The notes below the pieces were generated by a model. It saw only the letters and a list, made by a program, of their open reading frames with translations. It made no database searches and was not told the origin of the DNA. 40,320 bases of DNA. It comes from Duganella levis. GTDB taxonomy: Bacteria; Pseudomonadota; Gammaproteobacteria; Burkholderiales; Burkholderiaceae_D. This document shows positions 34,101 to 40,320 of the stretch, one piece after another (within the stretch, counting starts at the first letter, position 1; every line of letters starts with the position of its first letter). Location of the stretch: positions 1 through 40,320 of the forward strand of contig NZ_WWCT01000036.1 of NCBI RefSeq assembly GCF_009857605.1, in the 5' to 3' direction. Position numbers and translations under genes: made by a program.

Positions 34101-34227
34101 CCAGCGGGCCGAGTTTCTTGAATCGCAACGACGGCGAGGGGGCGGCGCTGGTGACACTCGCGGCGCTCAGCGCCAGCAACAGGCAAAGGAAGAGCAGGCG
34201 GCGCAGGGCCGAGTAGGGCGCTAACAT
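31135..34227 (-). CDS. Two-component-type propeller / Y_Y_Y / GGDEF sensor, 1030 aa
   Basis: Predicted membrane diguanylate cyclase. A signal peptide (MLAPYSALRRLLFLCLLLAL) is followed by many beta-propeller repeats of the type DRQGRIWAAT/WIGTWGGL, up to about residue 700. Then a Y_Y_Y domain (about 720-795, LNPGKYIFRVKA), one membrane helix (about 803-822), a short coiled coil and GGDEF (GGEEF, about 941) preceded by RTTD, the RxxD inhibition site. Periplasmic propeller suggests a polysaccharide or glycan signal, by analogy with propeller sensors. The start at 34227 is used because it gives a signal peptide; the longer frame has no ribosome site. Confidence 0.88.
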   Translation of the reverse strand: MLAPYSALRRLLFLCLLLALSAASVTSAAPSPSLRFKKLGPLAGDEPSMLSLIQDRKGFVWVGTHTDGLYRYNGYQAVKYTNNPADPASLPHDRVSSIFEDRQGRIWAATQNGLARFNPDTNNFTTFTSDKAPKNHRIVKNIISDGKDGLWIGTWGGLQHFDPRSGKFDAVYAHSDADPDSLASNDLNALALDAQGGVWIGTWPGGLDYLAPGAKTFRHHQVDPATKPDARVNIVRALQFDTTGALWIGTESGIIRWDGKGDWDTRKAIVSPYSRITNFGLDNKGVLWATTLSAGLLRWNEANEAFDQFVHAADDPYSLPGDNLRAVMQDRSGMLWIASFTDGIAMANLSSEGFTRHVPFRIDSRSAPASNALLSLSRAPNGKMWLGGNVGMSLYDPATSKVLRSYHADDKVPGKLSHSIVYSMYQDDDGKGPLWLGTSNGLNRLDTPDSPFQAIHFGNTASDYINAIAPGAGGMLWLATGNSLIRYEIKTDIRKIYYNDPQDPSSRSVNGTSAVLEDRQGRVWAGSEWNGGGLDLLDQASGKFRHYRHSNKDANSLSDDNIASLHEDAQGRIWVGTSKGLNLVVVKPDGSITFKSYAAAMRAPKILSIQHDHEGKIWCSTITGLYRLEPDSGKVTHFTASDGLTEGFTVNSSALGADGTLFFGGVHGMTAVTPSKVKTSSVPPQVAITDITVFNHSLQNGQPSENVKADGPVTAPTALTLSSQASVFALEFAALHYTEPSGNRYSYQLQGFDRDWVETDAGHRTASYTNLNPGKYIFRVKAANHLGVWNQVPATLNITITPPFWQRWWFRSGLMALVVGSLALAYKVRITRLTRHQAELEQTVAARTVELEESNRKLAALSTTDGLTGVSNRRGFDLALEAEWRRAARTGQTLALSMLDVDYFKKYNDHYGHLAGDAALRTVADLITTHGRRTTDLVARYGGEEFALLAAATDSADAFGVAQDICAELARRALPHEQSPFGIMTISIGVAVMVPTDDTSPQDLVQLADRALYRAKEKGRNMALLAMPPM

Positions 34228-34369
34228 GGGGGGATCACAGTGAATTCTGGACAGATTGGCTATTATACATGCCATTGATGCAAGGGTTTCGTGATAAAAG
34301 CTGCTGGTTTTTAGCGCAGTTGTCAAAAATTAGGGTATAGTTTACGGCGCTTCACCATCCGTCCAGAAT

Positions 34370-35857
34370 ATGTCCGATACCGAGATCACCACCCCTACCG
34401 TCCCCGAGCAAGCCGCTGTCGCTGCCGCCGCCCCCGTTCGTTTCGCCGATTTCGGCCTGTCGCCCGACATCCTGCGCGCGCTGAACGACCAGGGTTACGA
34501 GCACCCGACGCCGATTCAAGCCCAGGCTATCCCTGTGCTGCTGCAAGGCCGCGACGTCATGGGCGCGGCCCAGACCGGTACCGGCAAGACCGCCAGCTTC
34601 TCGCTGCCGATCATCCAGATGCTGCTGGCGCAAGCCAGCACCAGCACCTCGCCGGCGCGTCACCCGGTGCGCGCGCTGATCCTGACGCCGACCCGCGAAC
34701 TGGCGGTGCAGGTGGCCGAGAACGTCAAGGCCTACGCCCAGCACACGCCGCTGCGCTCGACCGTGGTGTTCGGCGGCATGGACATGAAGCCGCAGACCGT
34801 GATCCTGAAGGCCGGCGTGGAAATCGTCATCGCCACCCCGGGCCGTCTGCTGGACCACGTGGAGCAAAAGAACATCAGCCTGGGCCAGGTGCAGATGCTG
34901 GTCATGGACGAAGCCGACCGCATGCTGGACATGGGCTTCCTGCCGGACCTGCAGCGCATCATCAACCTGCTGCCGAAGAAACGCCAGAACCTGATGTTCT
35001 CGGCGACCTTCTCGACGGAAATCAAGAAGCTGGCCAACACCTTCCTGACCGACCCGATCACCATTGAAGTGGCGCGCAGCAACCAGACCGCCGACAAGGT
35101 GACCCAGGTAGTCTACAAGATCGCCGAGAACCAGAAGCACGCGCTGACCGCGCACATCCTGCGCCAGCGCGAGCTGAAGCAGGTGATCATCTTCTCCAAC
35201 ACCAAGCTGGGCGCCTCGCGCCTGGCGCGCGAGCTGGAACGCGAAGGCATGAAAGCGGTGGCGATCCACGGCGACCGCACGCAGCAGGAACGCATGGCGG
35301 CGCTGGACGCGTTCAAGAAGGGCGAGATCGATATCCTGGTGGCGACCGACGTGGCCGCCCGTGGCCTGGACATCTCCGACCTGCCGTGCGTGATCAACTA
35401 CGATTTGCCGTACAACGCCGAAGACTATGTGCACCGCATCGGCCGTACCGGCCGCGCCGGCGCCTCGGGCGACGCCATCTCGATCTATTCGGACAAGGAC
35501 GAGCGCCTGCTGGTCGATATCGAAAAACTGATCAAGCAGACCATCAAGCGCGCCGAGCCGGAAGGTTTCAATCCGGCCCCGAGCTTTGCCGACGAACGGG
35601 GCGAACGCCGTCCGCGCCGCACCGAAGACATCGGCCGCGCCCCGGCCGGTCGTCCTGCCGAGCGCAGCGAACGTCCGCCGCGCAGCCTCGGTGGTGGCGG
35701 TCCGCCACGCCGCGAGAAAGTCGATCCATGGTTCCTGAAACCATATGAGCCGGCCAAGACCGCGCTGACGCCCGATGTGCCTGCGGCCAGTAGCGGCAAG
35801 GCAAAGCCGAAACTTGCCTTCCTGCTGGGCGGCGCGCCCAAAGGTGGTTCGCTGTAA
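34370..35857 (+). CDS. rhlE: DEAD-box RNA helicase, RhlE type, 495 aa
   Basis: Complete helicase core: AQTGTGKT (about 67-74), PTRELA, TPGRLLDH, DEAD (about 180-183), SAT (about 211-213), ATDVAARGLD and HRIGRTGRAG (about 355-364). The C-terminus is a basic Arg/Pro-rich tail, normal for RhlE. It unwinds structured RNA, mainly in ribosome assembly and RNA decay. Divergent from the propeller sensor across about 140 bases. Confidence 0.95.
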   Translation: MSDTEITTPTVPEQAAVAAAAPVRFADFGLSPDILRALNDQGYEHPTPIQAQAIPVLLQGRDVMGAAQTGTGKTASFSLPIIQMLLAQASTSTSPARHPVRALILTPTRELAVQVAENVKAYAQHTPLRSTVVFGGMDMKPQTVILKAGVEIVIATPGRLLDHVEQKNISLGQVQMLVMDEADRMLDMGFLPDLQRIINLLPKKRQNLMFSATFSTEIKKLANTFLTDPITIEVARSNQTADKVTQVVYKIAENQKHALTAHILRQRELKQVIIFSNTKLGASRLARELEREGMKAVAIHGDRTQQERMAALDAFKKGEIDILVATDVAARGLDISDLPCVINYDLPYNAEDYVHRIGRTGRAGASGDAISIYSDKDERLLVDIEKLIKQTIKRAEPEGFNPAPSFADERGERRPRRTEDIGRAPAGRPAERSERPPRSLGGGGPPRREKVDPWFLKPYEPAKTALTPDVPAASSGKAKPKLAFLLGGAPKGGSL

Positions 35858-35896
35858 CCAGCTGTAAGTCGAATGTGTACTCGGCAATTTTGGTTG

Positions 35897-35902
35897 TATA
35901 AT
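35897..35902 (+). promoter_or_regulatory. TATAAT -10 box before the GT2 gene
   Basis: TATAAT preceded by TTG, 9 bases before the ATG at 35911 in an AT-rich stretch. No good -35 box at 17 bases. It is so close to the ATG that a leaderless or alternative start at 35989 or later is worth considering. Confidence 0.5.
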
Positions 35903-35910
35903 GTGCCGCC

Positions 35911-36930
35911 TTGCCAACTATGCAAGAAGCGGCACGGCCAACTGGCCTGGCCATTCCTGAAGCAGTTTTAAGCGACTCTACCAACGTGAACATACTCAGC
36001 AACCAGCGGATTGCGGTCATAGTGCCGTGCTATAACGAAGCCCTGACCATCGCCAATATCGTCCGCGATTTCAATGCCTGCCTGCCGCAGGCCGCCGTCT
36101 ATGTGTTCGATAACAATTCCAGCGACGCCACCATCGCCGTGGCCAACGAAGCCGGCGCCATCGTGCGTAGCGTGCCGCTGCAGGGCAAGGGCAATGTGAT
36201 CCGCCGCATGTTCGCTGACGTCGACGCCGACATCTACATCATGGTTGACGGCGACGATACCTATGACGCCAGCGTGGCGCCGCAACTGGCGGAAAAGCTG
36301 GTGGCCGAGGGCCTGGACATGGTGGTCGGCACCCGCGTCACTGACGAGCAGGAAGCCTACCGCTTCGGCCACCGCTTCGGCAACAAGCTGCTGACCGGCT
36401 GCGTCAGCGTGGTGTTCGGCAATACCTTCACCGACATGTTGTCGGGCTACCGCATCTTCTCGCGCCGCTACGCCAAGTCGTTTGCCGCCCATGCGGCCGG
36501 CTTCGAGACCGAAACCGAGCTGACCGTGCACGCGCTGGAACTGCGCATGCCTGTGGCGGAAGTGGCCACCCGCTATGGCGCCCGTCCGGAAGGCTCGGTC
36601 AGCAAGCTCAACACCTACCGCGACGGCATCCGTATCCTGTGGATGATCACCAAGCTGTTCAAGAACGAAAAACCGCTGCACTTCTTCTCGCTGCTGGCTG
36701 CCCTGTGCGTGGCTGCCGCCGGCGTGCTGGCGGTGCCGCTGATCGAGACCTTCGTGCAAACCGGCCTGGTGCCGCGCCTGCCGACCGCCGTGCTGTGCAC
36801 CGGCCTGTCGCTGTTCGGCGTGGTGCTGCTGTCGTGTGGCCTGATTCTCGATACCGTCACCAAGGGCCGCATCGAGCAGAAGCGCTTTGCTTACCTGATG
36901 GTGCCGGGGCCGGCCAAGCACGGTGCGTAA
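35911..36930 (+). CDS. Family 2 glycosyltransferase with C-terminal membrane helices (DPM-like), 339 aa
   Basis: GT-A fold with IAVIVPCYNEALTIANIVRD (about 31-50) and MVDGDDTYD, the DxD metal motif (about 111-119), then GLDMVVGTRV and SGYRIFSRRY. Two C-terminal membrane helices (about 250-320). Matches polyprenyl-phosphate sugar transferases of the dolichol-phosphate mannose synthase type, which charge the lipid carrier on the cytoplasmic face. The 26-residue N-terminal extension before SNQRIAVIV may not be translated. Overlaps gtrA by 8 bases. Confidence 0.88.
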   Translation: MPTMQEAARPTGLAIPEAVLSDSTNVNILSNQRIAVIVPCYNEALTIANIVRDFNACLPQAAVYVFDNNSSDATIAVANEAGAIVRSVPLQGKGNVIRRMFADVDADIYIMVDGDDTYDASVAPQLAEKLVAEGLDMVVGTRVTDEQEAYRFGHRFGNKLLTGCVSVVFGNTFTDMLSGYRIFSRRYAKSFAAHAAGFETETELTVHALELRMPVAEVATRYGARPEGSVSKLNTYRDGIRILWMITKLFKNEKPLHFFSLLAALCVAAAGVLAVPLIETFVQTGLVPRLPTAVLCTGLSLFGVVLLSCGLILDTVTKGRIEQKRFAYLMVPGPAKHGA

Positions 36931-37321
36931 GACGCGCCACGCCCTGGGCTTGTTCGCCCTAGCCGGTATTGGCGGCCTGGGCGTCGACACGCTGGTGTGC
37001 TATGCCGGGCTGGCGCTCGGCCTGCATTTCTCCCTGGCGCGCCTGATCTCCTTCCTGTGCGCCGTCTACTTCACCTGGCAAGTCAACCGCCGCTGGACTT
37101 TCGCCGCCGACACGGTGCCGCCCGCCAGCTGGATGGAGTGGTGGCGCTACCTCGGCGCCATGCTGGGCGGCGGCGCCGTCAACTACCTTGTTTCTGCCGT
37201 GGCCGTGCATTTCCTGCCGGCCTGGCCGCTGACGCCGCTGTTGGCGGTGGCGGCCGGCTCGCTGGCCGGCATGTCGCTTAACTTCATCAGCGCCCGCTTG
37301 CTGGTGTTCAAACGTCCCTGA
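36923..37321 (+). CDS. GtrA-family membrane protein, 132 aa
   Basis: Four membrane segments; FTWQVNRRWTF and LNFISARLLVFKRP are GtrA signatures. GtrA proteins are thought to flip the lipid-linked sugar made by the adjacent GT2 enzyme. The GTG start overlaps the GT2 stop, so translation is coupled. Confidence 0.88.
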   Translation: MRKTRHALGLFALAGIGGLGVDTLVCYAGLALGLHFSLARLISFLCAVYFTWQVNRRWTFAADTVPPASWMEWWRYLGAMLGGGAVNYLVSAVAVHFLPAWPLTPLLAVAAGSLAGMSLNFISARLLVFKRP

Positions 37322-37330
37322 ATCTGCCCC

Positions 37331-38989
37331 ATGAATTTGCTACAACGCCCCCTGATTGCCTTTGAACGTGCCGTCGCGGCGGCCTGGCAATGCCTGGACC
37401 GGCCCGCCGTACTGGCGCGCGCGCTGCTGCTGATACCGCTGCTATTCGGCGCCCTGTCCCTGTTGTACGGCCAGGATGACAACTGGGACTTGCACAACTA
37501 TCACCTGTACAACCCCTATGCCTTGCTGAACGGCAAGATCGGCTATGACCTGGCGCCAGGCCAGTGGCAAAGCTACTTCAACCCGACCATCGACCTGCTG
37601 TACTACGGCTTGAACGCGCTGCTGCCGGCGCCGGCCGCCGGCTTTGTGATGGGCTGGCTGCATGGCCTCAACTTCGTGCTGCTGGCAGCCATCGGCCGCC
37701 AGCTGATGCCGCCGGCGTCGCACCGCGCGGCGCTGCTGCTGGCGCTGGCCGGTAGCCTCGGTCCCGGCTTTATTTCTGAAATCGGCAATACCATGGGCGA
37801 CAACCTGATCGCCCTGACCGTGCTGGGCGCCTTGCTGCTGCTGCTGCGTGCCTGGCCGCAGCTGATGCAGGGCGGGGCGGCGGCTTGGCGCGCGGTGGCG
37901 CTGGCGGGCCTGCTGGCCGGCCTCGGCACCGGCCTCAAGCTGACCAACGCCATGTATGCGCTGGCGCTGTGCCTGGCGTTGCTGGGGGTACCGGCAACCT
38001 TCTGGCTGCGGTTCCGGCTGGCGCTGGTGTTTGGTCTCGGCACGCTGGCCGGCATCGGCCTGAGCGCCGGCCACTGGTACTGGCGCATGTGGCAGACCTT
38101 CGGCAATCCGCTGTTCCCGCAATTTAACAATATCTTCAAGGGCCCGCTGGCGGCCACCATCGGCATCGGCGACACCGGCTGGATTCCGCAAGGCCTCAAG
38201 GAAAAGCTGCTGTGGCCGTTCATCTTCACGTACAACCCGAAGCGCGTGATCGAGATCCCCATCACCCAGCTGATCTGGCCGATGCTGTATCTGGCCGGCG
38301 TAGCGCTGGCGCTGCGCCTGCTGCGCGACGCCATCCTGGCCCAGCGTCCGGCGGCGCCGCTGGCCCGGCCGGCCGGCCTGCTGCTGCTGTTCTTCGGCAT
38401 CGCCTACCTGATCTGGCTGAACCTGTTCGGCATCTACCGTTATCTGGTGCCGCTGGAGTTGCTGGCGCCGCTGGCACTGTGGCTGGCGGCGCAGCGCCTG
38501 ATGGCGCCGGCGGTGGGCCGCCAGGTGGCCGCCTGGGCCTTGCTGCTGGCCACCGTGGCCGGCTGGTCTGGCGCCTCCTGGGGACACGCCAGTTGGGCGC
38601 GCCAGGCCACCACTGTAGAACTGCCGCCGCTGCCGGCGCCGGCGCAGAACATCGTGTTCACCGTGCACGGCGATCCGCCGATGAGCTGGCTGGTGCCGTC
38701 GTTCCCGCGCGCACTGGCGTTTGTGGCGCTGGGCGGTGGTTTCCCTGAGTCGCCGGCCTATGCGGCCAAAGCGGCGGCGATGATGGCTGAACGCAGTGGC
38801 CCGTTCTACGTGATGCTGCAGGCCGAGGGCGATAATCAGAAGATCTGGCCGGCGGCACAGGAAGTGCTGGGTCGCTACGGCATGCGCTTCAATCCCGACG
38901 ACTGCCTGAAGTACCGCGCGGCCGTCGGCAGCAGCGATCATCCTTACCAGTTATGCCCGGTGCAGCCGGCTGGAACTGGAAGTAAATAA
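37331..38989 (+). CDS. Multi-membrane GT-C-like glycosyltransferase candidate, 552 aa
   Basis: About 11 to 13 membrane segments with the first luminal loop DDNWDLHNYHLYNPYALLNG. Acidic residues in this loop are typical for GT-C enzymes using a lipid-linked sugar donor. A C-terminal periplasmic domain (about 430-552) has QNIVFTVHGDPPMSW. It follows gtrA by 9 bases, so it likely uses the sugar made and flipped by the two upstream proteins. Family name not certain. Confidence 0.75.
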   Translation: MNLLQRPLIAFERAVAAAWQCLDRPAVLARALLLIPLLFGALSLLYGQDDNWDLHNYHLYNPYALLNGKIGYDLAPGQWQSYFNPTIDLLYYGLNALLPAPAAGFVMGWLHGLNFVLLAAIGRQLMPPASHRAALLLALAGSLGPGFISEIGNTMGDNLIALTVLGALLLLLRAWPQLMQGGAAAWRAVALAGLLAGLGTGLKLTNAMYALALCLALLGVPATFWLRFRLALVFGLGTLAGIGLSAGHWYWRMWQTFGNPLFPQFNNIFKGPLAATIGIGDTGWIPQGLKEKLLWPFIFTYNPKRVIEIPITQLIWPMLYLAGVALALRLLRDAILAQRPAAPLARPAGLLLLFFGIAYLIWLNLFGIYRYLVPLELLAPLALWLAAQRLMAPAVGRQVAAWALLLATVAGWSGASWGHASWARQATTVELPPLPAPAQNIVFTVHGDPPMSWLVPSFPRALAFVALGGGFPESPAYAAKAAAMMAERSGPFYVMLQAEGDNQKIWPAAQEVLGRYGMRFNPDDCLKYRAAVGSSDHPYQLCPVQPAGTGSK

Positions 38990-39490
38990 ACGGGTTGAAC
39001 CCGCCTTCCACCACGGCCATGCTGGACAGCAGGAACAGCGCCAGGCAGTAAAGCACCGGCAGGCTGCCGAGGCGCAGCCGGTCCAGCTTCAGCCAGCCGG
39101 CGCGCTCCCGCAGCAGACCGTGGCCAACGCCCACGCCAGAAAGGTGTAGGCGGCGCCATGCCACAGCGCACCCAGCTCGAACACCACCATCAGTTTGCGA
39201 TAGGTACGCCACGGGCTGCTGCGGTTACCGTCCAGCGGAATATAGCCGTAGTCGCGGACGAAATGCGCCAGCGTCGTGTGCCAGCACTGCCGGAACTCGG
39301 TGATGCTGGCGGCCGCTTAGGGGCGGTTGACGTTGAGCGGGAAGCGGAAGCCCATAATGCGCGCCAGACCGATCGCCATGTCGGTTTAGCCGGAACAATC
39401 GAAATAGATCTGGAAGGTGAACCAGATCGCCCCCAGCCATGCCGAGCAGGTGCTGAGTTCGGCGTCAGGGCGGTAGATGCCATCCGCCAC
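38971..39490 (-). pseudogene. Decayed MBOAT O-acyltransferase fragment
   Basis: Minus-strand reading gives VADGIYRPDAELSTCSAWLG, AIWFTFQIYFDCSG, a stop (39386-39388), then TDMAIGLARIMGFRFP, a second stop (39317-39319), and SITEF and LGALWHGAAYTFLAWA. After a frameshift near 39130, LPVLYCLALFLLSSM and GGFNPFIYFQF follow. These are MBOAT (AlgI/PatA-type) landmarks, including the catalytic-type WHGA histidine. The N-terminal half of the protein is missing. It sits between two glycosyltransferase genes, so the cluster once acylated its glycan. Confidence 0.8.
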
Positions 39491-39643
39491 CATGCGGCGG
39501 CAGCGCGGCATCGTCCAGCAGGTCGGTGCTGAATTCCCAGCCGTTGTCGGCCTCAGCTGGCATATCGTGGTGGCGCGGCGTCCAGCTCTGCTTGAGCTGC
39601 GGCGCCGCCGCCGGGGTGGCGGCCGTGTGCGGCTGGGGCGGGA

Positions 39644-40320
39644 TTACGCGGCCTCCTTGCCGCCGATCAGCGCCAGCAGCGCTTGCGCATTGTCGCGCCA
39701 GCTCATCCAGCGCATGCCTTGCGAGGCCGGGTGACGCTGTTGCGCGTGCAGCGCCAGCCAGTCCTGCAGCGCGCGCGCCAGATCGGCGGCGTCCATGCCG
39801 TCGAAGTAATACGCATGCTGTTCCGCCACCTCGCGGAACACGGGCAGGTCGCGCGCCAGCACCGGCAAGCCGTAGCGTGCCGCTTCGATCAGCGGCAGGC
39901 CGTAGCCTTCGCCTTCGCTGGCCATCAGCAAACAGGTGCTGGCCTGATACACCTGTTGCAGGTGGGCGTCGTCGATGCCGCGCAGCCAGAACAGTTGGCG
40001 ATCGCGTTGCGCATGCTGTTGCAGGCGTTCGACGATGCGCGGGATGGTGCGCCGTTCATGGGGCGGCAGCGCGGTCCAGCCCTCGTGGCCGACGATCACC
40101 AGATTGACCTCCACCCCGGCCTGCCACAGCAGGTCGAAGGCGGCCAGCGTTTGCAGGTGGCCTTTGCGCGGCTCGATGGTGGCCACCATCAAAAAGGTCG
40201 GCGCACCGCGCAGCTGCTGCAGACGGGCCTGGTCGGCCGGCGCCAGCGGCGCGGCCGCCGTGGCCGGCCCCTGCTCGATATCGGCGCCCAGGTGCAGCAC
40301 GCTCAGCCGAGGCTGCGGCA
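39644..40320 (-). CDS. Family 4 glycosyltransferase, 5' end outside the window
   Basis: C-terminal half of a GT-B enzyme: TFLMVATIEPRKGHLQTLAA, VNLVIVGHEGW, then ASEGEGYGLPLIEAARYGLP, the EX7E retaining-transferase motif, and VFREVAEQ. Reading stays open to 40320, so the real start lies beyond the window. Likely part of a lipopolysaccharide or exopolysaccharide locus, reading towards the MBOAT remnant. 39491-39643 has no gene. Confidence 0.88.
   Translation of the reverse strand, partial: PQPRLSVLHLGADIEQGPATAAAPLAPADQARLQQLRGAPTFLMVATIEPRKGHLQTLAAFDLLWQAGVEVNLVIVGHEGWTALPPHERRTIPRIVERLQQHAQRDRQLFWLRGIDDAHLQQVYQASTCLLMASEGEGYGLPLIEAARYGLPVLARDLPVFREVAEQHAYYFDGMDAADLARALQDWLALHAQQRHPASQGMRWMSWRDNAQALLALIGGKEAA

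Noticed and set aside
37442..38941. Long antisense frame over the GT-C-like gene, rich in Gln, Arg and His
   Set aside because: Same codon-bias effect; composition is not protein-like and it has no start signal.

Overview
The window comes from a GC-rich Gram-negative bacterium. A TonB receptor, an HdeA-type periplasmic protein, the Tar-type chemoreceptor and the style of the surface-glycan genes suggest a betaproteobacterium of the Oxalobacteraceae (Massilia/Duganella-like). This is inferred from remembered protein families; no search was run.

Layout, left third (1 to about 14306): an integrated phage-like element whose left end lies outside the window. Its right end is a tyrosine integrase (12723-14084) next to the 3' half of a CAU-anticodon tRNA (14262-14306), the probable attachment site. 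Leftward from about 10.8 kb runs a tightly overlapping minus-strand operon of early phage genes: small winged-helix-like proteins, a replication-type protein whose gene carries four 18-bp repeats, a scaffold-like protein, a zinc-finger protein and a DUF2280 terminase-associated protein. DUF2280 looks truncated, and no large terminase, portal, capsid or tail gene is visible, so the element is defective, a satellite, or continues outside. From 1 to 6.7 kb the element is a mosaic: an IS21-like end, a serine recombinase with a res-like region, four overlapping small phage genes, a DUF4145 gene joined to a Rap1a/Tai-like immunity gene, and a patch of GGGA/TCCC palindromes.

Middle (14.3-25.4 kb): chromosomal genes, namely DUF2726, HdeA-like, a broken S41 peptidase, a Tat-signal Gfo/Idh/MocA oxidoreductase, a relative of the phage protein at 10941-11918, DUF5710, a DOT1-like methyltransferase, a divergent ArgP/ArgO-type pair, a GGDEF-EAL protein, a small secreted protein and an NRAMP-like transporter.

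Right (25.5-40.3 kb): a TonB receptor, a chemoreceptor, a TetR regulator with matching operators in front of itself and of a DUF308-like membrane protein, a propeller-Y_Y_Y-GGDEF sensor followed by a small Cys-rich protein, a RhlE-type helicase, then a surface-glycan cluster (GT2, GtrA, multi-membrane GT-C-like protein, a decayed MBOAT acyltransferase and a GT4 cut by the window edge). Two diguanylate-cyclase-type proteins, a chemoreceptor and glycan genes lie close together, but only GT2-GtrA-GT-C look like one transcription unit.
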